Part shown: in pieces, positions 38,401 through 46,335 of the stretch | Layout of the letters: the number at the start of each line of letters is the position of its first letter | Position numbering within the stretch: position 1 is the stretch's first letter | NCBI GenBank assembly: GCA_947446645.1 | Contig: CANFHA010000002.1 | Coordinates: 62,001 to 126,000, forward strand | DNA from: Chitinophagaceae bacterium | Lineage (GTDB): Bacteria > Bacteroidota > Bacteroidia > Chitinophagales > Chitinophagaceae | Length of the DNA stretch: 64,000 nucleotides | Reading direction: 5' to 3' | Made by a program: the position numbers and the translations under genes | Notes under the pieces: model-generated | The model's input: the letters and a program-made list of their open reading frames with translations, nothing else | Told to the model about the DNA's origin: nothing | The model's database searches: none

Positions 38401-38463
38401 AATAGATTGCTATCAAATTTGGATAATTAAAATGCAAGCAAAGACCGCTTACTAACTGCAACA

Positions 38464-38501
38464 TTAAAACCGACGTTAGTGTAACCTAACGCCGGTTTTA
38501 A
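38464..38501. terminator. Bidirectional terminator between the FAD oxidoreductase and YtxH genes
   Basis: Arms at 38464-38479 and 38486-38501 (TTAAAACCGACGTTAG against its complement, one mismatch) with a 6-base TGTAAC loop. T-runs lie on both strands next to the GC core, which suits two converging genes. Confidence 0.8.
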
Positions 38502-38518
38502 ATGTTTATGTAATTCAT

Positions 38519-38773
38519 TTATACAGCCTCGCTCAGCACTGTAAGCAGGCGATGGCGCATGTCTTCGCTAAGCCCATCTACTTTATCCTCGAGCATTTCT
38601 TTAAGGTCAGCCAGCTCGTTATCTGCTTTACCGGCTATTTTGTACAGTTTGCCTTTCAGCTTTATGGCGTTATCGGCAATTTCTTCTCTTAGGTCTTCAC
38701 CTTTTTTGGGAGCCAGCAGCAACCCTGCAACCAAGCCTAATACGGCACCGGTCAGAAAGCTTGTTTTTTTCAT
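38519..38773 (-). CDS. YtxH-domain small protein
   Basis: 84 residues starting MKKTSFLTGAVLGLVAGLLLAPKKGEDLREE, broken here only for description: one hydrophobic helix with the Gly-rich stretch and the APKKGEDLR signature of YtxH/gas-vesicle-like proteins, then a charged amphipathic helix to the end. YtxH proteins are membrane-anchored and induced by envelope or general stress in other bacteria; role here is inferred only from family. It lies between two converging units. Confidence 0.8.
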   Translation of the reverse strand: MKKTSFLTGAVLGLVAGLLLAPKKGEDLREEIADNAIKLKGKLYKIAGKADNELADLKEMLEDKVDGLSEDMRHRLLTVLSEAV

Positions 38774-38850
38774 GGTTTTGAATTTGAATTGTTTATAATT
38801 GGTTTAGCTCTAGTTTATTGATGATTTGCTTTCAAAAATTGCGCCACCAA

Positions 38851-40055
38851 CTATTTTGAGAAGGCACCTTTCCTGAAATCAGCTACATAATTTTTATGGT
38901 CTGCCTTTATTTTTGCGGCGTAGTTTATAGCATAGTCAAGCACCAGGTTCTGCCACTGGTCGTTTTGGCCAAAGGCGATAAGCTCATCAGCAGTTGCCGC
39001 ACCCTGCCTGCCAGATGAGCGCAGCTGCGCCGAAGCTGTAAGCATGGCCATATCGTCGATTACCTGGTATATGTCGCGGTAGCGCTTTTGAATTAGCTTG
39101 AAGTCAATACTATCTTTTACGGGCTGCATTTCCTGTATGAGGTAGGGCTCCCCGTGAAACATGCTGTGGCTAAGCAAGGCCGGTGGAATATTTTGCATGC
39201 GCTGCTGAACCGCAACCACACGCTCTGCTTCAGAAGCCCATTGCGGCTGCGGAATAGTGACATAGGGCTGCAGCGAAGAAGGGCGGGATTGCTTCATGTC
39301 GACCAGCAAATATTTGCGGGAAAATTAACACTGCCAAGCAGAAAGGCGTAACGTTTTAAACCCAGGCTACCCGTGCCTGCCAGCCTAAAGGCTGCATCAA
39401 GGACTTCGTAATTGTACGGGCCATCCCTATTATTTATTAACCAATCGGTGATGTGATGGGCTAATTCTCTTTTCAGATTTTTCTCAATTTCAAAGTGACG
39501 GGGATCATCCATCATTATCGTAATTCTGTCCTTTTTCTTTTCTGTCCTTTTTTGCAACAGGTGCTTCTTCTTACGCTTGCTAACGGCTCCGAGAAACGAG
39601 CGGACGATGCCTTTTGCAGTCTTACTTTCTATATAGTAAGCCTTACCCTTGGTCAGTGTTTCCGAATAGGTTTTCAGAAAGAGTTTTGCCATGTTATGCG
39701 CCCGCGCTTTTTCGATCTTCAGTGTTTGGAATGCAATGAAAATACTGGTTACCATCCTTACAATTTCCCAGGCAGCGGGGGCCATAATAGCCTCGTCGAA
39801 ATCGTTGAGATCAAAATGGACAAGCATGTTTGTGGCTTTGAAGCTGCCGAAATTTTCAAGGTGCAGGTCGCCGCATATCCAGGCAATGGGAGATGGGGGC
39901 AGCACGTTTGCCGCAGCCAGATCTTCGTACTAAATGTGATTAGTGCCACGGAAGAAGCGATAACTGTTTTCGGTCATCAGCTTGTACTTTATCTGAACGA
40001 TGTCCGGCAACAGCTCTGCATTATACTTTTTAATTCTTTGTGTGATTTGGTGCAT
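38851..40055 (-). pseudogene. DUF2252-family protein, broken by a stop codon and a frameshift
   Basis: Composite of about 400 codons from ATG 40055. The first part reads HQITQRIKKYNAELLPD then RFFRGTNHI and hits TAG at 39932-39930, then continues in the same frame as YEDLAAANVLPPSPIAW, where family members have an unbroken FFRGT-H-x-x-YEDL run. At about 39317 one base is missing; adding it joins NFPGKYLLVDMKQSRPSS. Kinase-like motifs CGDLHLENFGSF and FDLNDFDEA resemble the catalytic loop and metal loop of aminoglycoside-phosphotransferase-fold kinases. Function of the family is unknown. Two independent lesions make true inactivation more likely than for the single-lesion genes. Confidence 0.85.
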
Positions 40056-40155
40056 GTGGGTATTAGCCTAGTACTCAGTAAGTTGAGGGTAGATAAAATC
40101 GTGCCATAGCGGTTTGGAGATTTTGGCGTGTGGTGGTTTGTCTCATGTAGGTGTC

Positions 40156-40176
40156 CCACACCGGAAAAAGGTGTGG
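40156..40176. repeat. Stem-loop 1 in the hairpin-rich spacer
   Basis: CCACACC (40156-40162) pairs with GGTGTGG (40170-40176) around GGAAAAA. No T-run follows, so it is not an obvious terminator. Confidence 0.6.
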
Positions 40177-40208
40177 TATATCTATCCAAACCCAATGTGT
40201 TTTCGCGG

Positions 40209-40250
40209 GAAGCGGGACGCTTCATTAGTTGGGTCGAAGCGGGGCGCTTC
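40209..40250. repeat. Pair of near-identical 15-base palindromes
   Basis: GAAGCGGGACGCTTC at 40209-40223 and GAAGCGGGGCGCTTC at 40236-40250 differ in one loop base and are 27 bases apart start to start. Each folds into a 6-base stem with a 3-base loop. The arrangement resembles REP-type palindromic elements. Confidence 0.6.
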
Positions 40251-40270
40251 AGACCAGTGGGTATGTTCGA

Positions 40271-40304
40271 TATGTGGGGATTGAAAATTTTCAACCCCTA
40301 CATA
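40271..40304. repeat. 34-base imperfect palindrome related to the one after ligA
   Basis: Arms 40271-40287 and 40288-40304 pair with two mismatches. The core GGGGATTGAAAATTTTCA followed by ACCCC resembles the hairpin at 50965-50991. Confidence 0.65.
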
Positions 40305-40415
40305 CTGCAGCCCGAAATAAGAGTTTTGTGTCCTTTGGAAAAATATGGTTGAGACACCTGTATGTATTTTGGGTGGTGGAAGTGGCGTGCATCTGACCTA
40401 TGGGCTGGTAAATAG

Positions 40416-40440
40416 AAAAGGAGACCATGAGGGCCTCCTT
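40416..40440 (-). terminator. Terminator after glmS
   Basis: On the minus strand AAGGAGGCCC pairs with GGTCTCCTT (one mismatch) across TCAT and is followed by TTCTATTT. It begins 30 bases beyond the glmS stop. Confidence 0.6.
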
Positions 40441-40469
40441 CCATTTTTTGCAAGTTTATTTTCTGCTTC

Positions 40470-42308
40470 TTATTCTACGGTTACTGATTTGGCCAGGTTT
40501 CTTGGCTGGTCTACGTTGCAGCCGCGCATAATGGCTATGTGGTAGGCGAGCAGCTGCAGCGGTACAATGGTGATCAATGGAGAGAGTATCTCCTCTGTTT
40601 CCGGTACTTCTATGATGTGGTCTGCCAGTTCGCGTATCTGGGTGTCGCCCTTGGTTACAACAGCTATGATCTTGCCTTTACGTGCTTTCACTTCCTGCAC
40701 GTTGGAGACGATCTTTTCATAAGCACTCTTATTGGTAGCGAGGAATACGACCGGCATATTCTCATCTATCAGTGCTATAGGGCCGTGCTTCATTTCTGCT
40801 GCAGGGTAGCCTTCTGCGTGTATGTAAGATATTTCTTTGAGCTTCAGGGCTCCTTCCAGCGCCACAGGGAAGTTATAGCCCCTGCCCAGGTAAAGGAAGT
40901 TTGTGGCATCTTTATAGATGGCCGCTATTTCTTTTATCTGTGCATCAAGCAGCAGCGTTTCCTCTATTTTGCGTGGAATGTTTTCCAGCTCATAGAGTAT
41001 TTCGCGCAGCTTTGATGTGGGTATAGTGCCCTTCACCATAGCCAGCTGCAATGCAACAAGGGTGATGAGCGATATCTGTGTAGAGAATGCTTTGGTTGAT
41101 GCTACGCCAATTTCAGGCCCTGCATGGGTGTAGGAGCCGGCATGAGATGCACGGGCAATAGATGAACCAATAACGTTGCACACACCGTATATGAGCGCCT
41201 GCCTTTCTTTAGCAATATCAATAGCCGCGAGGGTATCCGCAGTTTCGCCTGACTGAGATATGGCGATAACCACATCTTTGTCTGAAATGATGGGGTTGCG
41301 ATAGCGGAACTCAGATGCATATTCCACTTCCACGGGTACGCGGGCAAGGTCTTCGATAAGGTATTCGCCTATGAGGCCTGAGTGCCAGGATGTGCCACAT
41401 GCAGTAATGATGAACCGCTCGGCTTTATCTATGCGGCTCTGATACTCGTTAAGTCCACCCAGCTTTATCCAGCCCTGATGGGCATTCATGCGGCCGCGCA
41501 GTGAGTCTTCTATAGCTTTAGGCTGCTCGTATATTTCCTTGAGCATAAAATGTTCGAAACCGCCCTTCTCGATCATTTCGAGGGAGAATTCCAGTTTCTT
41601 AATTTCATGTGATTTTTCCACATTGCCAAGGGTACGTATGGAGTATTGTCCGTTACGGTTGATCACAGCATATTCCTGCTCATCGAGGTATACTACGTTT
41701 TGTGTATATTCTATAATAGGAGAGGCATCTGATGCTATGTAGAACTCATCTTCGCCAATGCCTATAACCAGCGGGCTACCTTTGCGGGCGGCGATAAGCT
41801 GGTCGGGGTTGTTCTTGTTCAGTACTACAATTGCATATGCGCCTACCACTTCATTTAATGCAATCCTTACTGCATTATCCAGTGTGGTTTTTTCTGTCTT
41901 TTGTACTTCTTCTATCAGGTTCACCAATACTTCGGTATCGGTATCTGAATGGAAGGTGTAGCCTCTTTTCTTTAGCTCAGACTTAATGGCAGAATAATTT
42001 TCAATAATGCCGTTGTGTATAATAGCGATATCTCCCGACTGGGATAGATGTGGATGTGCGTTAACGTCGTTTGGCTCGCCGTGGGTTGCCCAGCGGGTGT
42101 GGCCGATTCCTATGTTGGCGGTGGTATGGTCGCGGTTTACGATCTTTTCCAGATCGCTCACTTTCCCGGCTTTCTTAAACAAGGTCATGCCGCCATTGAG
42201 GAGGGCTATTCCGGCGCTGTCATAGCCCCTGTATTCAAGGCGTTTTAGTCCTTTAATAAGAATAGGATAAGCTTCTTTTTTACCAATATATCCAACGATC
42301 CCGCACAT
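40470..42308 (-). CDS. glmS: Glutamine-fructose-6-phosphate aminotransferase (isomerizing)
   Basis: 612 residues, standard length. Cys2 in MCGIVGYIG is the glutaminase nucleophile after Met removal; RWATHGEPNDVNAHPH and NGIIENY belong to the glutaminase domain (1-240). Two SIS sugar-isomerase domains follow (about 285-425 and 455-605) with TACGTSWHSG, ISQSGETADTLAA and the C-terminal DQPRNLAKSVTVE. It makes glucosamine-6-phosphate for peptidoglycan and lipopolysaccharide. I see no glmS ribozyme in the 47-base upstream gap, as expected outside Firmicutes. Confidence 0.97.
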   Translation of the reverse strand: MCGIVGYIGKKEAYPILIKGLKRLEYRGYDSAGIALLNGGMTLFKKAGKVSDLEKIVNRDHTTANIGIGHTRWATHGEPNDVNAHPHLSQSGDIAIIHNGIIENYSAIKSELKKRGYTFHSDTDTEVLVNLIEEVQKTEKTTLDNAVRIALNEVVGAYAIVVLNKNNPDQLIAARKGSPLVIGIGEDEFYIASDASPIIEYTQNVVYLDEQEYAVINRNGQYSIRTLGNVEKSHEIKKLEFSLEMIEKGGFEHFMLKEIYEQPKAIEDSLRGRMNAHQGWIKLGGLNEYQSRIDKAERFIITACGTSWHSGLIGEYLIEDLARVPVEVEYASEFRYRNPIISDKDVVIAISQSGETADTLAAIDIAKERQALIYGVCNVIGSSIARASHAGSYTHAGPEIGVASTKAFSTQISLITLVALQLAMVKGTIPTSKLREILYELENIPRKIEETLLLDAQIKEIAAIYKDATNFLYLGRGYNFPVALEGALKLKEISYIHAEGYPAAEMKHGPIALIDENMPVVFLATNKSAYEKIVSNVQEVKARKGKIIAVVTKGDTQIRELADHIIEVPETEEILSPLITIVPLQLLAYHIAIMRGCNVDQPRNLAKSVTVE

Positions 42309-42355
42309 AAAAATTAATGGAGTTAGTTTTAATTCTTGAATTTACAACAAAAAGT

Positions 42356-43789
42356 TTACAGCTTTGAATATACAACTATTAATTTAGGCTGATACATAGT
42401 ATCGCGATAGCTGCCACCGCCGGCTATCATTTTAAATGCGCCATAGTAATCCTGGGTGCCGTTTATATGTATGTGCAGGGTGTCGTTTTTGGCGGCGATC
42501 GAATTCATTACTTCACGTGGCAGGTTGAGCGTATAGGTGCGCACATTGGTACCGTTTACATTTACGGTATGATAGTAGCCGTCCATGTAGGCAAGGGGAG
42601 ACAGACTTGTAACAGGGTAGCGATCTGCCAGGTTGTATTCCAACCCGGTGCCAATGCCGCTGGGGTAGCTGGCGCTGCCAACACCTACAGGGTAGAGACG
42701 CTCGGGCAGGAGCGTAGAATCTGGATTGTAGGCAGGTATTAAGCGCAACTGGAGCTGGGCATTATTGATAACACCTTCGGGTAATGACTTGATACCGGGT
42801 ATTACAATATCCAGGCTGGTACCAGGCTGATTTTGAAGGGTGATGATGCTGTCATTACTTTGATTAGAGTGCAGCAATTGGTTTACGGGGTACCTGCTAT
42901 AGGAACGGGTAATATTATTAAAGTGAGAACAAAGACTGGTAGTGAAAAAATACTGCTCCACGTAGTCGGTATCCGGAACGGGAGTTGCAGCAGGGTCGTG
43001 ATAATAAACGAGGATGCCGGCCCTGTTGTAGGCATTTGAACCATCGAGCTGGAAATACGGGATGGCCGCAGCACCTTGGCGGGTATTAGACGGCATTACA
43101 CATATACCATGGAAGGCGTTGAAAAAATCCTGTATAGGATCTGTGCTGGCTGCAAGAATATTAACGGCAGGAGCGAGATACCTGAACAAAGCCGGTAAGC
43201 GCAGCTTTATGCGCAGGCCCGGAGTAGTCGAAGCAAGCGTATTGTAGCCGAAGGAGTCTCTTAATTTGCTGAGGTTGACCGTAGTAGGATCGCTGAGCGG
43301 ATTAGCGAGGTCGATAGGTTTTGTTGTATTTGCATAGTAGTTTACAGTGCTTGGATCGCTGAGCGAATCCTGCATGTAAAATACCTGGTATGTTTGGGTT
43401 ATAGACGTATTGCCCGTATCGCCAAAGGTGAAACCACTGTAGGGCAGTACCAGTATCGCCGAATCGACCTTCATATCAGAAAAAGGATTGGAATAGCTGG
43501 TGGTTGTTACCTGGAAAAAGGTAGACCCGGTCATAGTGCCGAAAAAAGGATCTTCGTAAACACCTACACCCTGGTAGATAGGAATACCGCCTATGTCTGT
43601 GCTGGTGATAGCAAAGCCATCGTAGTAAGTATGTGTAATACAAGGCAATACATAAGAGCTCACGCCTACGGTATCGTTGGCTGGCAGCACTTTTGACCTG
43701 ATTTTGGTGTTTTCCCTGCAACCGCTTTGCAAAAGAACAGCGGCCACCAGGGCCATAACTATGGAGAGGCTATATAAATGACGTTTCAA
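42356..43789 (-). CDS. DUF4270 lipoprotein
   Basis: 477 residues. A lipoprotein signal ends LQSGC with the lipidated Cys near residue 24, so it is anchored in an outer or inner membrane leaflet. The mature protein begins with a short linker, then beta-rich segments (VGVYEDPFFGTMTGSTFFQV, DSAILVLPYSGFTFGDTG) that fit DUF4270, a family confined to Bacteroidetes. The C-terminal half holds further strands and ends with QPKLIVVYSKL. Function is unknown. It lies between glmS and the glycogen-synthase-like gene, both also on the minus strand, 37-47 bases apart, so the three may be cotranscribed. Confidence 0.85.
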   Translation of the reverse strand: MKRHLYSLSIVMALVAAVLLQSGCRENTKIRSKVLPANDTVGVSSYVLPCITHTYYDGFAITSTDIGGIPIYQGVGVYEDPFFGTMTGSTFFQVTTTSYSNPFSDMKVDSAILVLPYSGFTFGDTGNTSITQTYQVFYMQDSLSDPSTVNYYANTTKPIDLANPLSDPTTVNLSKLRDSFGYNTLASTTPGLRIKLRLPALFRYLAPAVNILAASTDPIQDFFNAFHGICVMPSNTRQGAAAIPYFQLDGSNAYNRAGILVYYHDPAATPVPDTDYVEQYFFTTSLCSHFNNITRSYSRYPVNQLLHSNQSNDSIITLQNQPGTSLDIVIPGIKSLPEGVINNAQLQLRLIPAYNPDSTLLPERLYPVGVGSASYPSGIGTGLEYNLADRYPVTSLSPLAYMDGYYHTVNVNGTNVRTYTLNLPREVMNSIAAKNDTLHIHINGTQDYYGAFKMIAGGGSYRDTMYQPKLIVVYSKL

Positions 43790-43826
43790 ACCGGATAATT
43801 TAACGGCTAAGATGACAAAAGAAATA

Positions 43827-44654
43827 CTAAGACTCTGTTAAGCTTTTATAAAGCTCTAAAAGCGGAGTGACATCTTCCTTCCAACTGGCTTCATACTTCA
43901 GTACTTTCTTATAGCGGCTTGGTTTCAATTCGTCAGAAATCTTCTTGTCTACTTTCTCTGAACCAAATACAACTACATCTGCACTTTTGCCTGCACCCAT
44001 AGTCAGGGCTGCATTAGTACCATCCTTAAATGGTTCCAGGTCCTTTTCCTTTATTTCATTGCTGATCAGCGCTTTCTTCATGAAATTAGGGTTCAGCTTC
44101 TCCTTAAACTGGTTTGCCTGAGCAGTATATATGATCTTGGAGTAGCCAAAAACCGGCTCTTTTTTGTAGGTGGTCTTAAGATAAAGCGGAACCAAAGAGG
44201 TCATCCACCCATGGCAGTGAATAACGTGTGGAGGCCAGCCGAATTTCTTAACGGTTTCAAGGGCGCTTTTGCAGAAAAATATCATGCGTTCTGCATTGTC
44301 GTCGAAGAAGTTATCCTGGTCATCGCGGAAAACTGCTTTACGCTTGAAATAGTCTTCGTTGTCCATAAAATAAACCTGCAGACGGGCATTAGGCAGAGAA
44401 GCTACTTTTATGATCAGGGGGTAGTCGTCTTTGTCAATAATTACATTGATACCTGATAAGCGCACTACTTCGTGGAGACGGTGGCGGCGCTCGTTGATAA
44501 CTCCGAAGCGTGGCATGATAACACGAACTTCGAGGCCGGAATCAAAAGTCTTGATAGCCAGTTTGTTAAGTATCTGTGCGAAGTCCGTAAACTCGGTATA
44601 AGGGGATAATTCGTTGGCAATAATTAAAACACGTTTCTTTGTGTCTGCAGACAT
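43827..44654 (-). CDS. Half-size glycogen/starch synthase-like glycosyltransferase (GT5 N-domain)
   Basis: 275 residues, little more than half of a normal glycogen synthase. It carries only the N-terminal GT-B half: VLIIANELSPYTEFTDFAQILN resembles the ADP-glucose synthase opening although the K-x-G-G-L loop is replaced, and VIHCHGWMTSLVPLYLK is the conserved H-x-H-x-W segment. The C-terminal nucleotide-binding half is absent, so activity as a glycogen synthase is doubtful. Similar short versions beside panC are familiar in Bacteroidetes. It diverges from panC across 105 bases. Confidence 0.8.
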   Translation of the reverse strand: MSADTKKRVLIIANELSPYTEFTDFAQILNKLAIKTFDSGLEVRVIMPRFGVINERRHRLHEVVRLSGINVIIDKDDYPLIIKVASLPNARLQVYFMDNEDYFKRKAVFRDDQDNFFDDNAERMIFFCKSALETVKKFGWPPHVIHCHGWMTSLVPLYLKTTYKKEPVFGYSKIIYTAQANQFKEKLNPNFMKKALISNEIKEKDLEPFKDGTNAALTMGAGKSADVVVFGSEKVDKKISDELKPSRYKKVLKYEASWKEDVTPLLELYKSLTES

Positions 44655-44697
44655 GCGGAAGAATTGATTATTAGACTAAATAAAATAAAACAGTCTG

Positions 44698-44705
44698 CAA
44701 AATTA
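44698..44705 (-). promoter_or_regulatory. Putative -7 box of the glycogen-synthase-like gene
   Basis: On the minus strand TAATTTTG fits TAnnTTTG, with a TTG 16 bases further upstream (44724-44722), a little tight. It lies 43 bases before the ATG at 44654. Confidence 0.45.
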
Positions 44706-44759
44706 CGAAAATATTGAATTCCAACCGTACTTTGTGGCCCGCTAGCATAAAATAGTCAT

Positions 44760-45608
44760 ATGGTTATTTTTAAGAAGATCAAAGATATTAAGGGATATTT
44801 ATCGGCTAAGAAAGTGGCAGGAGCTAGTGTAGGCTTTGTTCCCACTATGGGCGCGCTGCACAGCGGGCACCTGTCGCTGGTGGAGAAAGCGCGTGAAAAT
44901 GGGGCTGTTTCGGTGTGCAGTATTTTTGTAAATCCAACACAATTCAACGATAAAAAGGACCTGGAGAAGTACCCGGTGTCCATAGATGCCGATATAGAGC
45001 TGCTGATAAGTGCGGGTTGCGATGTGCTGTTTTTGCCTGATGTGGAGGAGATATACCCGGGTGGAGAAAGCAATATAAAAGCCTATGATTTTGGCTACCT
45101 GGATACGGTGCTGGAAGGTGCAAAAAGGCCGGGTCATTTTCGCGGGGTGGGGCAGGTAGTAGGCAGGCTGCTGGAGATAGTAGAGCCGGACCATCTATAC
45201 CTGGGCCAGAAAGACTACCAGCAGTGTATGGTAATAAAGAAACTGGTGGAAATGATGGGTATGAGCCAAGTGAAAGTAGTTATTTGCCAAACTGTGCGCG
45301 AAGCGGACGGACTGGCGATGAGCTCGCGCAACAGGAGGCTAACCGAACCACAAAGGGTAATTGCCAGCCTCATCTATCAGTGCCTGATATCTATACAAAC
45401 CAAGCAGGTGAGTGGCAGTTTTGAGATAGTGCGAAAGGAGTGCGAGGACATACTTAAGGCCAAGGGCTTTGCGCCAGAATATGTGGCCCTTGCCGATGCG
45501 AACAGCCTGACACTATTGAGCGAGTATAAGCAGGACACCCCAATGGTGGCTTTGATAGCTGCCAAAATTGGGGACATACGGCTGATAGATAATATGCTTT
45601 TGGCTTAG
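44760..45608 (+). CDS. panC: Pantothenate synthetase
   Basis: 282 residues. FVPTMGALHSGHLSLVEKA contains the HIGH-like ATP motif and pantoate site; SIFVNPTQFNDKKDLEKYP, GHFRGVGQVVGRLLEIV, YLGQKDYQQCMVIKKLV and a KMSKS-like GLAMSSRNRRL are the other signatures. It joins pantoate to beta-alanine with ATP in the cytoplasm, two steps after PanB. It converges with the small membrane protein gene at 45622, only 13 bases away. Confidence 0.96.
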   Translation: MVIFKKIKDIKGYLSAKKVAGASVGFVPTMGALHSGHLSLVEKARENGAVSVCSIFVNPTQFNDKKDLEKYPVSIDADIELLISAGCDVLFLPDVEEIYPGGESNIKAYDFGYLDTVLEGAKRPGHFRGVGQVVGRLLEIVEPDHLYLGQKDYQQCMVIKKLVEMMGMSQVKVVICQTVREADGLAMSSRNRRLTEPQRVIASLIYQCLISIQTKQVSGSFEIVRKECEDILKAKGFAPEYVALADANSLTLLSEYKQDTPMVALIAAKIGDIRLIDNMLLA

Positions 45609-45621
45609 TTCTCAGGGGTAG

Positions 45622-46233
45622 CTAAAAAGAATGGTTTACCCCGATGCCGGTATTGCTTACGTGTATCTCGTTCATGAGGCGGAACCAAAGGCTGTTATAG
45701 CGGGAGTGGGTTGTGTACATAACATTGTCGAAAATTAGCAGGAAAACGCCCTGGATGACAATAGACTTCCCGAAGCCACTCCACATTTCCGGGTTGTTTT
45801 TCGCATTCTCTGAATACTTTGCAAGCCCTACACCTGCGGCAATATAAACTACATCGAGCCCGGCATTTATAAGGTATAACTTCTTATCGGACTTGTAGCG
45901 TGCATAGGCATCTTCTGCGTTTATCCGGGCTGCGGCCTCTTTCCTGGCCCGGGATAAGCTGAGCACGGCTATGCCGGTGTTCACCACACCCCATGCAGCG
46001 TTCATTTCATGGAAATATTTCCATTCGTCTTTTTTGGCAGTAAAGTAGCCTATACCACCTTCTGCAATGCTGGCGATGCCCCATGCACCAAGCACTTTCA
46101 TGCCGGTTTTGTTGATATACATACGGGCATTGTTGTATTTGGCCAGTGTATCTTTAAATGACACTACCTGCGCATGCCCGGCTGTGGCCGCGATAAAAAA
46201 GAGGACTATAATTAAGGTGATCTTTACCCGCAT
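45622..46233 (-). CDS. Secreted/membrane protein, unknown (possibly DUF6992-like)
   Basis: 203 residues with a signal peptide ending TAGHAQ. Three or four moderately hydrophobic helices follow (VLGAWGIASIAEGGIGYF, AWGVVNTGIAVLSL, YLINAGLDVVYIAAGVGLA, IVIQGVFLLIFDNVMY), which suggests a compact helical integral membrane protein. The layout resembles a family of about 200-residue Bacteroidetes proteins that I believe is DUF6992, but this is from memory. A TAGCTTTG box lies just upstream. Function unknown. Confidence 0.65.
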   Translation of the reverse strand: MRVKITLIIVLFFIAATAGHAQVVSFKDTLAKYNNARMYINKTGMKVLGAWGIASIAEGGIGYFTAKKDEWKYFHEMNAAWGVVNTGIAVLSLSRARKEAAARINAEDAYARYKSDKKLYLINAGLDVVYIAAGVGLAKYSENAKNNPEMWSGFGKSIVIQGVFLLIFDNVMYTTHSRYNSLWFRLMNEIHVSNTGIGVNHSF

Positions 46234-46249
46234 GGAATAAATTATTAAG

Positions 46250-46257
46250 CAAAGCTA
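46250..46257 (-). promoter_or_regulatory. Putative -7 box of the 45622-46233 gene
   Basis: On the minus strand TAGCTTTG fits TAnnTTTG, 16 bases before the ATG at 46233 and just past the acyl-CoA dehydrogenase terminator. Confidence 0.5.
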
Positions 46258-46283
46258 AATGAAAATACGACCCACCCGGCCAT

Positions 46284-46312
46284 AAAAAAACGGGATCGAA
46301 TGCGATCCCGTT
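46284..46312 (-). terminator. Terminator after the acyl-CoA dehydrogenase gene
   Basis: A perfect 10-base stem (46289-46298 with 46303-46312, AACGGGATCG) closes on a 4-base loop and on the minus strand runs into seven T residues. Strong intrinsic terminator. Confidence 0.9.
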
Positions 46313-46335
46313 ACTGTCTTATTGATAATTAGCGA

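Larger units (their letters stand above)
40056..40469. other. 414-base non-coding spacer rich in hairpins
   Basis: No convincing gene. Open frames here have no start signal or family features. It holds four stem-loops listed separately: 40156-40176, the pair 40209-40250, 40271-40304 and the glmS terminator at 40416-40440. Confidence 0.6.

Noticed and set aside
40128-40352. Open frame of 74 codons in the hairpin-rich spacer
   Set aside because: It has no supporting start signal and is built from palindrome sequence.
40345-40545. Open frame running into the end of glmS
   Set aside because: It overlaps the end of glmS antisense and encodes nothing recognisable.
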